DNA from: Pseudomonadota bacterium
Lineage (GTDB): Bacteria; Pseudomonadota; Gammaproteobacteria; Acidiferrobacterales; Acidiferrobacteraceae
Assembly (NCBI GenBank): GCA_021784755.1
Contig: JAJYHM010000042.1
Span: 50,312 to 114,311, forward strand
Reading direction: 5' to 3'
DNA: 64,000 nucleotides
Position numbers and translations under genes: made by a program. This document shows, piece by piece, positions 8,726 to 16,969 of this stretch. Below the pieces are notes generated by a model. The model made no database searches. It saw only the letters and a list, made by a program, of their open reading frames with translations, and was not told the origin of the DNA. Numbering within the stretch: position 1 is the first letter of the stretch; each line of letters begins with the position of its first letter.

Positions 8726-11166
8726 GGGAGGGCCTCTGTCGCACGCAGGGGTTCGGCATGGATGGTGATGGTGCCTGCCAGGGCCGCGGCCCACGGGTCG
8801 CGCTCCTGGCTGATCGCGGTCCTCAGTTCCTCGGCGAGTTGCTTGCGGGTCTCGGGTTTGGCGATGATCCGGTCCTTCACATGATCCAGGCCGACCCGCT
8901 CGATCCATGGCGCGGTGCGCTCGAGATAGTAGGCTTCTTTTCGGTAGAGTTGCATGAATGCTTCGGCGATCTCGACGACCTCGTCCTCAGTTTTGACTTT
9001 GGCCAGCAGGTCGCCGCCGCGCAACTTCATTCCCCCATTTCCGCCGACATAGATCTCCCAGCCGGAGTCCACGCCTATGACGCCGAAGTCTTTAATCGTG
9101 CTTTCGGCGCAATTGCGCGGGCAGCCCGAGGCCGCGAGTTTCACCTTGTGCGGCGACCACATACGCTCCAGGCGCTTTTCGAGGGTGATGGCCAGATGTG
9201 TGCTGTCTTGCGTCCCAAAGCGGCAGAATTCGGTGCCCACGCACGACTTGCAGGTCCGCAAGGCCTTGCCGTAGGCGTGCCCGGATGGCATCCCGAGGTC
9301 GGCCCAAATCGCCGGGAGGTCGCTTTTATTGACTCCGAGCAGGTCGATACGCTGTCCGCCAGTGAGCTTGACCATGGGGACGTCATAGCGTTCGGCCACT
9401 TCCGCGATGCGCTTGAGCTCGGCGGGTGTGGTCACGCCGCCGTACATGCGCGGTATGACCGAGTAGGTGCCATCCTTCTGGATGTTGGCATGCACCCGTT
9501 CGTTGACGAAGCGCGCCTGGGGATCGTCCGAGGCCTCTATGGGCCAGGCGGCGCGCACGTAGTAATTTACAGCTGGCCGGCAAGTGGGGCATCCACCCTG
9601 GGCCTTCCACTCAAGAACTCGGAAGACCTCGCGCGCCGACAAGAGCTTGCGTGTGACGATGGCGTCGCGGACCTCGTCATGAGTGAGATCGGTGCAGGTG
9701 CACAGGGCCCGTTTTTGCGGCGGCGTTTCATAAAGCCCCCCGAGGACGCTGGAGAGTATCTGTTCCACGAGTCCGCTACACGAGCCGCAGGAGCCACTCG
9801 CCTTGGTGCAGCGACGAACGTCGTCTACGGTGAAGAGTCCCTGGGCTCGGATCGCGTGCACGATCGTCCCTTTGCTTACGCCGTTACAGCCGCACACTTC
9901 CGCCGTATCCGGCATTTGTGCGATAGCGCGTTCGCCGCCGTGACGCGCATCGCCGGCGGGTTCGCCGAATAAAAGGTGGTCGCGCAGGTCGGTGATGTCG
10001 TTACCATTGCGCAGCAGCTGAAAGAGCCAGGGGCCGAGCGAAGTGTCGCCGTACAGGAGCATACCCGCGAGTTTGTGGTCGCGGATTACCGCTTTCTTGT
10101 AGACACCGGCCGCGGGGTCGAGGAGGGAGACCTCTTCGCAGCCCGTGCCGCCCGCGAAATCCCCCGCCGAGAATAGGTCGATCCCGGTGACCTTGAGTTT
10201 GGTGCTCGTGATCGAACCCGTGTAGCGCAGCCTTCCGTAGCATGCTAGGTGATTGGCCGCCACCTTGGCTTGCTCGAAAAGTGGCGCCACGAGTCCATAG
10301 GTCGCGCCGCGATGCTGGACGCATTCCCCCGCTGCGTAGATGCGCGGGTCATAGGTCTGGAGCGTGTCGTCGACGATGATGCCGCGATCGCAATGGAGCC
10401 CGGCCTCGCGGGCCAGGGCCGTGCGCGGCCTGATGCCGACCGCGAAAACCACGAGATCGGCTTCGAGGAGGCGCCCGTCTTTCAGGCGTATGGCCTCGAC
10501 GCGCTCGCCGCCGAGTATCGCCTCAGTCTCCGACGATAGACAAAAGCACAATCCGCGCTCGATGAGGCTTCGCGCCAGGAGGTCGCCCCCGACCCGGTCC
10601 ATCTGGCGCTCGAGCAGCCAGGGATGGCGATGGACGACGGTCACCTGCACCCCTTGGGAGAGGAGGCCGTAGGCCGCCTCGAGGCCCAAGAGACCACCGC
10701 CTATGATGACGGCCCGGGCGCCTGCTGGCAGGGCCCGCATGATGTTGACATCCTCGATCGTGCGATAGCTCATGACGCCGGGTAGTCGCGCCCCTTCGAT
10801 GTCGGGGACGAAGGGGTGCGAGCCCATGGCGAGGAGCAGCCGGTCGTAGGGGGCGACGGTGCCGTTCGCCGCGATTACCTGACGGCGGACCCGATCGATG
10901 GTCGTGACAGGGGCGGTCGTATGCAAGGAGATGCCGTGTTGCTCATACCATGCCCGGCCGTTCAGGATGGTGTCCTCGAAGGTCATCTCGCCGGCGAGCA
11001 CCGGGGACAGCAGGATGCGATTGTAGTTGGGGTGGGGCTCGTCCCCGAACACGGTGATGTCATAATGGTCGGGGGCCATTTTCAGGAGTTCCTCGATGGT
11101 GCGCATACCGGCCATGCCATTGCCGATCACCACCAGCCGGGGTTTCACTGAAACCGTATTGTTCAT
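8722..11166 (-). CDS. nirB: Nitrite reductase (NADH) large subunit
   Basis: Sirohaem enzyme that reduces nitrite to ammonium with six electrons from NADH, in the cytoplasm. In the 814 residues the order is: FAD/NAD domains beginning with VVIGNGMAGMRTIEELL; two BFD-like [2Fe-2S] segments (CGCNGVSKG with CGSCSG, and CTCTDLTHDEV with CPTCRP); then the ferredoxin-like and sirohaem domains. The 4Fe-4S/sirohaem cysteines are C-x5-C in CVGTEFC and C-x3-C in CPRNC. The length is close to the usual 830-850. ATG 11166 has GAGGTG upstream. No nitrate reductase is in the window, so assimilation is inferred from the promoter type. Confidence 0.96.
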   Translation of the reverse strand: MNNTVSVKPRLVVIGNGMAGMRTIEELLKMAPDHYDITVFGDEPHPNYNRILLSPVLAGEMTFEDTILNGRAWYEQHGISLHTTAPVTTIDRVRRQVIAANGTVAPYDRLLLAMGSHPFVPDIEGARLPGVMSYRTIEDVNIMRALPAGARAVIIGGGLLGLEAAYGLLSQGVQVTVVHRHPWLLERQMDRVGGDLLARSLIERGLCFCLSSETEAILGGERVEAIRLKDGRLLEADLVVFAVGIRPRTALAREAGLHCDRGIIVDDTLQTYDPRIYAAGECVQHRGATYGLVAPLFEQAKVAANHLACYGRLRYTGSITSTKLKVTGIDLFSAGDFAGGTGCEEVSLLDPAAGVYKKAVIRDHKLAGMLLYGDTSLGPWLFQLLRNGNDITDLRDHLLFGEPAGDARHGGERAIAQMPDTAEVCGCNGVSKGTIVHAIRAQGLFTVDDVRRCTKASGSCGSCSGLVEQILSSVLGGLYETPPQKRALCTCTDLTHDEVRDAIVTRKLLSAREVFRVLEWKAQGGCPTCRPAVNYYVRAAWPIEASDDPQARFVNERVHANIQKDGTYSVIPRMYGGVTTPAELKRIAEVAERYDVPMVKLTGGQRIDLLGVNKSDLPAIWADLGMPSGHAYGKALRTCKSCVGTEFCRFGTQDSTHLAITLEKRLERMWSPHKVKLAASGCPRNCAESTIKDFGVIGVDSGWEIYVGGNGGMKLRGGDLLAKVKTEDEVVEIAEAFMQLYRKEAYYLERTAPWIERVGLDHVKDRIIAKPETRKQLAEELRTAISQERDPWAAALAGTITIHAEPLRATEALP

Positions 11167-11233
11167 CCCCTACACCTCGCGAGGTTCGATAAGTACGGCC
11201 GCCGGGACGGCGATCGCGTCCAGTCGACCCATG

Positions 11234-11249
11234 AGCAACCATCATGCCA
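11234..11249 (-). promoter_or_regulatory. Sigma-54 (RpoN) promoter for nirBD-ybiB
   Basis: Read on the minus strand the 16 bases are TGGCATGATGGTTGCT, a full match to TGGCAYGN4TTGCW, with GG and GC exactly 10 bases apart. It lies 67 bases before the nirB ATG, giving a leader of roughly 55 bases. RpoN control normally needs an NtrC-like activator; a weak NtrC-like half-site, TGCACCA, lies about 60 bases upstream. This is a direct sequence match, with function inferred. Confidence 0.72.
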
Positions 11250-11352
11250 GGCACCTTAGGCGCAGAAATGGGGCATTCCGGGGATCCGCCCTGCACCAAG
11301 CTTGTGTGACGGCCAAAAAAACGCACCACGGCGGGCCTCTTTGCGCGCGGCC

Positions 11353-11381
11353 TTGACCTGGGCGCGATGCGACCCCATATA
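11353..11381 (+). promoter_or_regulatory. Sigma-70-type promoter for the 57-residue membrane protein
   Basis: TTGACC and CATATA are separated by 17 bases and lie 29 bases before the ATG at 11411. The -35 box is one base off consensus; the -10 box is weaker. Confidence 0.45.
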
Positions 11382-11410
11382 AGGGCCCAACTGGAGAGGT
11401 CGGGGGTGCG

Positions 11411-11584
11411 ATGGTGAAGGATATCAAGCGGACTCTCATGGGTGTGGGCTTGAGCCTGCTCGTGATTTGGGCTGTGTTGTTCATCATGCATATCCTGCTG
11501 GCGCTGGTATGGGTATTCTTTTGGGTCGGGCTTGTCGGCATCCTGGTCGCCGTGGTCCTGCACGCGCTGGAGGAGTCCGCCTGA
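11411..11584 (+). CDS. Small two-helix membrane protein of unknown function
   Basis: 57-residue protein beginning MVKDIKRTLMGVG. After a short basic N-terminus it is almost wholly hydrophobic, with two probable membrane helices (residues about 11-31 and 33-50) and a short acidic tail ending LEESA. A TTGACC/CATATA promoter and a GGAGAG ribosome-binding site stand in front of it. It precedes the BI-1 family gene by 79 bases on the same strand, so the two may be one transcript. I do not recognise a family. The promoter, Shine-Dalgarno site and coherent membrane topology make it look real. Confidence 0.6.
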   Translation: MVKDIKRTLMGVGLSLLVIWAVLFIMHILLALVWVFFWVGLVGILVAVVLHALEESA

Positions 11585-11663
11585 ACCTGCTTGCGGGAAT
11601 GTGTTATCGTACGGAAGGTTGGTATCATCGGTTTGCACCGTCATCACGGTAAGGAGGGCCAGA

Positions 11664-12353
11664 ATGGCTCGTTCTAATTGGTATGCGGATGTCCCGCCCA
11701 CGGGCGCTCAAAGCGGTTACGCCGCCACGACGGTCATCCACAAGACTTATTTGTTGCTCGCCGCGACCTTGCTATTCAGCACGTTCACGGCGACGTTTGG
11801 CATGCATTCGCTGTTTGCCTATCAGCATCCGATCATGGTCATGATCGCAGCCTTCGTGAGTTTGTTTGCGGTCGAATGGACGGGGGGCCGCGGAAGCCCG
11901 ATGGCCGTCCCGCTGATCTTCGCGTTCACCGGGCTCATGGGCTACTCATTAGGCCCCGCGATCGCCATGTACCTACGGCTGCCGGCGGGTCCGAACATCG
12001 TGGCCGAGGCCTTGCTCGGCACGGCCGTCATATTCGGGAGCCTCTCGATCTACGCGCTGATATCACGCCGCAACTTCAGTTACATGGGCGGTTTTTTGAT
12101 GACGGGGCTCGTGATCGTGGTGTTGGCGTCGCTCGCCAACATGTTCTTCCATCTGGCGGGTCTGCAGCTTGTGGTGGCGGGCATGGCCTTGATCGTGTTC
12201 TCGGGGCTTGTGTTGTTCGACACGAGCCGCATGATCAACGGTGGCGAGACGCGCCCCGTGATCATCGCCGTGAGCCTCTACCTCGACGTCTTGAATATCT
12301 TTATGGCCTTGCTCCAGATCCTGGGGGCCCTTCAGGGGGGACGCCGCAACTAA
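11664..12353 (+). CDS. Bax inhibitor-1 family membrane protein (YccA-like)
   Basis: 229-residue integral membrane protein with seven predicted helices. The family includes YccA, which modulates FtsH proteolysis in E. coli, and YetJ-like calcium-leak channels. Characteristic text is FTGLMGYSLGPAIA in the middle and VFSGLVLFDTSRMINGGE followed by SLYLDVLNIFMALLQILG at the end. The aspartates of the last segments, thought to act as a pH sensor in YetJ, are present. An open frame extends upstream, but ATG 11664 has a strong AAGGAGGG 7 bases before it. It is followed by a strong hairpin, so the transcript probably ends there. Confidence 0.92.
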   Translation: MARSNWYADVPPTGAQSGYAATTVIHKTYLLLAATLLFSTFTATFGMHSLFAYQHPIMVMIAAFVSLFAVEWTGGRGSPMAVPLIFAFTGLMGYSLGPAIAMYLRLPAGPNIVAEALLGTAVIFGSLSIYALISRRNFSYMGGFLMTGLVIVVLASLANMFFHLAGLQLVVAGMALIVFSGLVLFDTSRMINGGETRPVIIAVSLYLDVLNIFMALLQILGALQGGRRN

Positions 12354-12364
12354 GTCCCCATCTC

Positions 12365-12392
12365 CAGGGCGGCCGCCTTGGCGGCTGCCCTG
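12365..12392 (+). terminator. Hairpin terminator after the BI-1 family gene
   Basis: CAGGGCGGCCGCC pairs with GGCGGCTGCCCTG over 13 bases (one G-T pair) with a minimal loop, 11 bases past the stop. A short CCCTTTT follows about 10 bases later, so termination is likely but the uridine tract is weak. Confidence 0.6.
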
Positions 12393-12462
12393 GGATTGAC
12401 CCTTTTCCGATACCTCACGGCTTCATCTCCGACTCGCCCGCAAGCCTGCGACTGTGGTGCTT

Positions 12463-12491
12463 TTGCCGCTCTCCGCGAACGATAGTATAGT
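12463..12491 (+). promoter_or_regulatory. Sigma-70-type promoter for the cytochrome gene
   Basis: TTGCCG and TATAGT with a 17-base spacer, 100 bases upstream of the cytochrome ATG and downstream of the preceding terminator hairpin. Confidence 0.5.
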
Positions 12492-12591
12492 GACCCGGTC
12501 TTGAAAGCCCCGGTCGCAGCCCGCATAGCCGGACGGGCAGCGGGTTTTTGGCGGATACTTTGATCACGGTCTTTACATGGGGAGACGGGTT

Positions 12592-13104
12592 ATGGGGGGT
12601 CAAAGGATGGCACGCTGCGGATGCAAGGTTTTGGCAATGGCGGCTCTGGTCATCGCCGGGCCCGCGGTGGCCGCGCCTTTACCGCCCGCTTTGCAACAGG
12701 CCGTGGCGCGTGGCGCGCATATCTTCAATGACGACAGCTTCGGTAGCCACGTAAAGCCCGTTCCGGATGCCGCGAGCGCATTTGCGGCCCTGGACGGGGC
12801 GCCGCATGGCGGACCCCGCTTCATGACATGCGCAGCCTGCCATATCCATGGGGGGCTGGTCCGCGGACGTCTCCCCGATGGACGCCGAATCGCGAGCCTG
12901 CGTAACGCCGCTGCCGTGTTCCCGCGCTACAACGTGAAGTCACATCGCGTCATGACCCTGGAAGCCCAGATTCGGCACTGCGTGAGAGACGGGATCGTGG
13001 GTCGCGCACCGGCCTATGGGAGTTCGACTATGGTCGATCTCGTGAGTTATTTAAAGTCCATTGCTGCAGGTCAGCGGATTGCCATCGGCGGACCGACCCA
13101 TTAA
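12592..13104 (+). CDS. Periplasmic monohaem cytochrome c, TsdA/SoxA-like
   Basis: 170-residue exported c-type cytochrome. Residues 1-28 form a signal peptide ending at AVA. One haem site, CAACH at 80-84, is present. The rest follows the pattern of thiosulfate dehydrogenase TsdA domains: FPRY, then MTLEAQIRHC, then GRAPAYGSSTMVDLVSYL. Cys130 lies 46 residues after the haem His84, close to the spacing of the His/Cys-ligated catalytic haem of TsdA, so Cys ligation is plausible. TsdA normally has a second haem domain, which is absent here. The start at 12592 has GGAG 7 bases upstream; ATG 12607 is the alternative. It ends 12 bases before glgA. The cytochrome call is secure and the TsdA relation is inference. 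Confidence 0.72.
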   Translation: MGGQRMARCGCKVLAMAALVIAGPAVAAPLPPALQQAVARGAHIFNDDSFGSHVKPVPDAASAFAALDGAPHGGPRFMTCAACHIHGGLVRGRLPDGRRIASLRNAAAVFPRYNVKSHRVMTLEAQIRHCVRDGIVGRAPAYGSSTMVDLVSYLKSIAAGQRIAIGGPTH

Positions 13105-13116
13105 AGGTTGGGCGTG

Positions 13117-14604
13117 ATGGCCCGTGGGCGAAAGGCAGCGAGCGTACAAACCATGAATGGTCGGTCTTTACGCGTCTTGTTCGTTGCCTCGGAATGCGCG
13201 CCCTGGGTGAAGACCGGCGGGCTTGCGGATGTCGTGGCAGCTTTGCCCCCGGCGCTGGTAACGGCGGGCCTCGATGTGCGGGTCTGTTTGCCCTATTACC
13301 GGTCGCTGCGTCCTGAGGTGGGCGAGGCGCCGCCGGTGGCGACGGTCGTGGGCGCACTCGTACGCAAGGCGCGCCTCCCTTCAGGCATCATCGCTTACCT
13401 GATCGATGCCCCCTGGCTCTTCGGGCGCGATGGCGGGCCCTACCAGGATGCCGATGGGAGCGATTGGCCGGATAATGCTCAGCGTTTTGGGCTCTTCGCG
13501 CGTGCCGCAGCCATCCTGGCCTCCGACGAGACACCGCTTTTGTGGCGGCCGGATGTCTTTCACGGTCACGACTGGCAGGCGGGCCTTGGGCCTTTGTGGC
13601 TGAAGACGAGTCTGCCGAAGCCCGCCCCTTCGATCATGACTATCCACAATCTGGCTTTTCAGGGGGTATTTCCAGCGCAGACCATGGAGGCTCTGCGGCT
13701 TCCGCCTGAAGTTTTTGCCGTGGAAGGCGCCGAATTCTACGGCCGCCTCTCTTTCCTGAAAGCGGGCCTCCATTATGCGGACATGCTAACGACGGTCAGT
13801 CCCACCTATGCGCAGGAGATCCAGGGAGAGGCCTGGGGCTGTGGCCTGCATGGCCTTCTTACGCGTCGGCGTGCCGATTTGACCGGAATCGTCAACGGTA
13901 TCGATGACAGAGTCTGGGACCCCGCCACGGATCCCTTGATCGCTGCGCGCTATGATCGCGACCACCTTGCGGAAAAGGCCGTGAACAAGGCGAGCTTGCA
14001 GCGCCGCTTCGATCTCGCCCTCGACCCGGCGCGACCGCTCTTTGCCATGGTCGGACGCCTGACGTGGCAGAAGGGAGTCGATCTCATAGCAGAGGTCGCC
14101 GATCGTCTCGTGCGGGCCGGTGGTCAACTCGTAGTCCTCGGTACTGGCGAACGGAGCCTCGAGGATGTCCTGCGCGGGCTCACCCATCGTCATCGTGGGG
14201 CTGTGTCGGTGCGTATCGGATTCGACGAGGCGCTCGCCCACGAAATCGAGGCCGGCGCGGATATCTTTCTTATGCCATCGCGTTTCGAGCCCTGCGGCCT
14301 GAATCAAATGTACAGCCAGCGTTACGGCACGCCGCCCGTGGCGCGTGCCACAGGGGGGCTCGCTGATACGATCGATGGCGTAGACCCGGAAGGCTGCGAG
14401 GGCAGTGGGTTTTTGTTCGATGAGCCGATGGGCACGGCCTTGTGGGCGGCGATCGAGCGGGCGCTCGGCGCCTATCGCACCCCTACCTGTTGGCGGCGCA
14501 TCATGGTAAGTGGCATGCGCAAGGACTTCTCGTGGGCGGCGAGCGCCGAGCGCTACCGTACACTCTATGAAGGTCTGATCCGCGACGCGGGGCGGCCCGC
14601 GTAA
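13117..14604 (+). CDS. glgA: Glycogen synthase (ADP-glucose type)
   Basis: Transfers glucose from ADP-glucose to the non-reducing end of alpha-1,4-glucan in the cytoplasm. It is a GT5 enzyme of about 495 residues. The N-terminus has KTGGLADVVAALP, the ADP-glucose-binding loop. HGHDWQAG and TIHNLAFQG follow, and the C-terminal domain has GRLTWQKGVDLI and the catalytic-site block PSRFEPCGLNQMYSQRYGTPPVARATGG. ATG 13117 has AAAGG upstream; ATG 13153 would remove 12 residues and begins directly before RVLFVASE, so either is possible. It starts 12 bases after the cytochrome gene and may be partly read through from it. Its partner GlgC is 5 kb downstream. Confidence 0.96.
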   Translation: MARGRKAASVQTMNGRSLRVLFVASECAPWVKTGGLADVVAALPPALVTAGLDVRVCLPYYRSLRPEVGEAPPVATVVGALVRKARLPSGIIAYLIDAPWLFGRDGGPYQDADGSDWPDNAQRFGLFARAAAILASDETPLLWRPDVFHGHDWQAGLGPLWLKTSLPKPAPSIMTIHNLAFQGVFPAQTMEALRLPPEVFAVEGAEFYGRLSFLKAGLHYADMLTTVSPTYAQEIQGEAWGCGLHGLLTRRRADLTGIVNGIDDRVWDPATDPLIAARYDRDHLAEKAVNKASLQRRFDLALDPARPLFAMVGRLTWQKGVDLIAEVADRLVRAGGQLVVLGTGERSLEDVLRGLTHRHRGAVSVRIGFDEALAHEIEAGADIFLMPSRFEPCGLNQMYSQRYGTPPVARATGGLADTIDGVDPEGCEGSGFLFDEPMGTALWAAIERALGAYRTPTCWRRIMVSGMRKDFSWAASAERYRTLYEGLIRDAGRPA

Positions 14605-14873
14605 GTCCAGGGCGCGCATTCACGCGGCCTAAGTCCGTTGCGGCACGTCCAACGATGATATGAAGTGTTCAGGCAACTTACGCTTGCAAGCAAAGAGACA
14701 ATGGGGGGCCGGCGTGACGCGACGCGGATGCGCGACAATGACACCGATGTCTTCGCGATGCGGCGCGCCATGACGGAAATGGCCTACCGACGACCAGGGG
14801 GTGCGGCTATCATGGGTAGGTGGCGAGGCGTAATTAGCAGATTGTTTTGTAAGCTGGAGAGGTAGAGGTCGAT

Positions 14874-15557
14874 ATGGGTGAAATGATCAGTTTCAAACGG
14901 CCGGATGGCGGCAGCTGCGAGGGCTATTTGGTGGGAGCGGCTAAGGCGCCTGGGATCGTGGTGATTCAGGAATGGTGGGGGCTCAACGATCAGATCAAGC
15001 GTGTTGCTGAACGCTTCGTGGCGGTGGGCTATCGGGTCTTGGTGCCCGATCTCTTTCGTGGGCAGGTGACCATGGAGGCCAAAGAGGCTGAGCATCTGAT
15101 GAATGACCTGAATTTCGTCGATGCCGCGAGCCAGGACATCCGCGGGGCGGTGCAGTACTTAAGGGCAAGCGGGAGCGCTCATGTGGGCGTGTCCGGCTAC
15201 TGTATGGGCGGAGCGCTTACGGTGCTTACCGCGATGTTGGTGCCGGAAAGCGATGCCAATGTCACATGGTATGGCTACCCCCCACTCGAATACGTTGATC
15301 CCGGCAAGATTAAGGCGCCGTTGCTGGGTCACTTCGGGACACAGGACCAATTTTTTGCGATCGGCGGCGTAGATGCCCTGGAGGCCAAGCTCAAGGGGGC
15401 GCGCGTAGGTTACGAGTTCTATCGGTACGAGGCCAAGCACGCCTTCGCCAACGAGGAGGCGGATTCCATGAAGCTGCCCCTGCTTGGCTACGCCCCGAAG
15501 GCGGCGGCGCTCGCCTGGGACCGGACGTTGGCGTTCTTCGAAAAATACTTGCACTGA
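14874..15557 (+). CDS. Dienelactone hydrolase family protein
   Basis: 227-residue alpha/beta hydrolase with the dienelactone hydrolase triad: Cys110 in GYCMGG, Asp158 in GTQDQ and His189 in AKHAFANE. The family also contains many carboxymethylenebutenolidase-like enzymes of uncharacterised substrate, and no aromatic-degradation genes are nearby, so the natural substrate is open. The conserved N-terminal QEWWGLN motif is present. The start is ATG 14874 with GGAGAGG about 15 bases upstream; MIS at 14883 is an alternative. Why it lies in the glycogen region is unclear. Confidence 0.9.
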   Translation: MGEMISFKRPDGGSCEGYLVGAAKAPGIVVIQEWWGLNDQIKRVAERFVAVGYRVLVPDLFRGQVTMEAKEAEHLMNDLNFVDAASQDIRGAVQYLRASGSAHVGVSGYCMGGALTVLTAMLVPESDANVTWYGYPPLEYVDPGKIKAPLLGHFGTQDQFFAIGGVDALEAKLKGARVGYEFYRYEAKHAFANEEADSMKLPLLGYAPKAAALAWDRTLAFFEKYLH

Positions 15558-15770
15558 AGGAGGAATAGGGCTGACCGTCCCGGTGCGGGTTTCCTCACGT
15601 GATCGCGGTGACCGCATAAGTTTTACGTCCCGCGGATGGGGAGGGTGTCGTGAGCTGCGCCGCCGCGCGGCGACCGCGGTAGGCCGCCCATGGCGCGGGC
15701 CGGACCACAGGGCGGTTGCTTACGGGCCCATTAAGGCATCCGCAGCCGGCCGCTCGGCCATCGCACCCGG

Positions 15771-16802
15771 TCAGGAGGGTGAAGAGGGCGCGGGCGGGCG
15801 ATGCATGCGGGCCCAGCCGTAGGCGGCCGTGCCCATGAGGGTGGCGTCAGGATTGACCACCATATGCACCGGGATCTGTGTAAGCAGTTTGGCGAAGCGC
15901 CCTTTGGCGCAAAAGGTTTGTGCAAAGCGCGCGCGGTCTATGAGAGGCAGAAGCCGCGGCGGGATGCCGCCGGCGATATAGACGCCGCCCAGCGCAAAGA
16001 CCTTGAGGGCGAGGTTGCCGGCTTCGGCGGCCAGGATAGTCAGGAAGGCATCGACCGCTGCGTTGCAGAGCGGGTTGGGTGTGTCGGGACGCAGAGCCGC
16101 CTCGAGGATGAGGGGTGTGCGGTCCAGGCTTGCAGCGAGGCGCGCGGCGAATTCCGGCGATTCCTGCACCCCGTCCTGATCACGAAAAAAATCGTAGAGA
16201 TGCGGGATGCCGACGCCCGAGCAGACCATCTCGTAGCTCACATGATCGTAACGGCCTCGCAAGTAGGGGGCGAGACCCGCAAGCTCAGGCGTGGGTGCGG
16301 CAAAGTCCGCATGGCCGCCCTCCGAGGGTTGTGGCAGATAACGGGCACCATCCCACACGAGAAAGGCCTCGCCCAGGCCCGTGCCCGGGGCTATGATGGC
16401 CTTGGTCGCGCCCGGGATTTCCCCGCCGGCGTTCAGGGTCTTCAGGTCAGTGGCCTGGAGGGTCGGGATGGCGTGGGCGACAGCGGCGAGATCGTTCAAG
16501 ATATCGACTGATGTGAAGGCAAGTTCGGCGCAGAGGGTGTTCCCATCGACTTCCCATGGGAGGTTGGTAAGCTGGGCGTGGCCGTTTATGACCGGGCCTG
16601 CGACGTCTAGGCAAGCATGTCGCACGGACAGGCCCGCGGTCGTTAGGAACTCGCCGAGCAGGGTCTGAAGATTCGGATATTCGGCGCTCTTTAGTCGGGC
16701 GCGCGCGAGCGGTTGGGCCAAGCCTGCTGCTTCCGATATGACAAGGAGGTCGGTCTTGGTCCCCCCGATGTCACCGATCAATAAGACGTCGCTTTCTCGC
16801 AC
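15771..16802 (-). CDS. glk: Glucokinase (ROK-unrelated, E. coli Glk type)
   Basis: Phosphorylates glucose to glucose 6-phosphate with ATP. The 343-residue product aligns along its length with bacterial Glk: IGDIGGTKTDLL (phosphate 1 loop), LTNLPWEVD, ILNDLAAVAHAIP with the catalytic Asp, APGTGLGEAFLV, EGGHADFA, and GGVYIAGGIPPRLL. The GTG start at 16802 has AGAGGGGGGA about 9 bases before it. The open frame continues 52 codons upstream, but this leader lacks family resemblance and would run into the divergent 6-phosphogluconate dehydrogenase control region. It probably recaptures glucose released from glucan and trehalose breakdown. Confidence 0.93.
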   Translation of the reverse strand: MRESDVLLIGDIGGTKTDLLVISEAAGLAQPLARARLKSAEYPNLQTLLGEFLTTAGLSVRHACLDVAGPVINGHAQLTNLPWEVDGNTLCAELAFTSVDILNDLAAVAHAIPTLQATDLKTLNAGGEIPGATKAIIAPGTGLGEAFLVWDGARYLPQPSEGGHADFAAPTPELAGLAPYLRGRYDHVSYEMVCSGVGIPHLYDFFRDQDGVQESPEFAARLAASLDRTPLILEAALRPDTPNPLCNAAVDAFLTILAAEAGNLALKVFALGGVYIAGGIPPRLLPLIDRARFAQTFCAKGRFAKLLTQIPVHMVVNPDATLMGTAAYGWARMHRPPAPSSPS

Positions 16803-16969
16803 GGCTAGGGTCCCCCCTCTTGCAGCGGTTCTGATCCGGGGTGTGCATCTCCATGGTACAGCATCGGCCGTCTTCAGTGCGCTGCGGCCCTGGAAAAACT
16901 TCGGGCGAGCCGCTAGTGTGCCAAGGGGATGGGTGTCGGGTATGGCCCACCATGACAAAAGGGGACAGC

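Noticed and set aside
8113..9972. Open frame of about 619 codons on the plus strand opposite nirB/nirD
   Set aside because: It is antisense to genes with clear catalytic motifs, is compositionally odd, has no family signature, and is the usual mirror frame in GC-rich coding DNA.
14665..14865. 66-codon frame between glgA and the dienelactone hydrolase gene
   Set aside because: It ends at the ribosome-binding region of the next gene, has no Shine-Dalgarno site and no recognisable features; most likely leader sequence.
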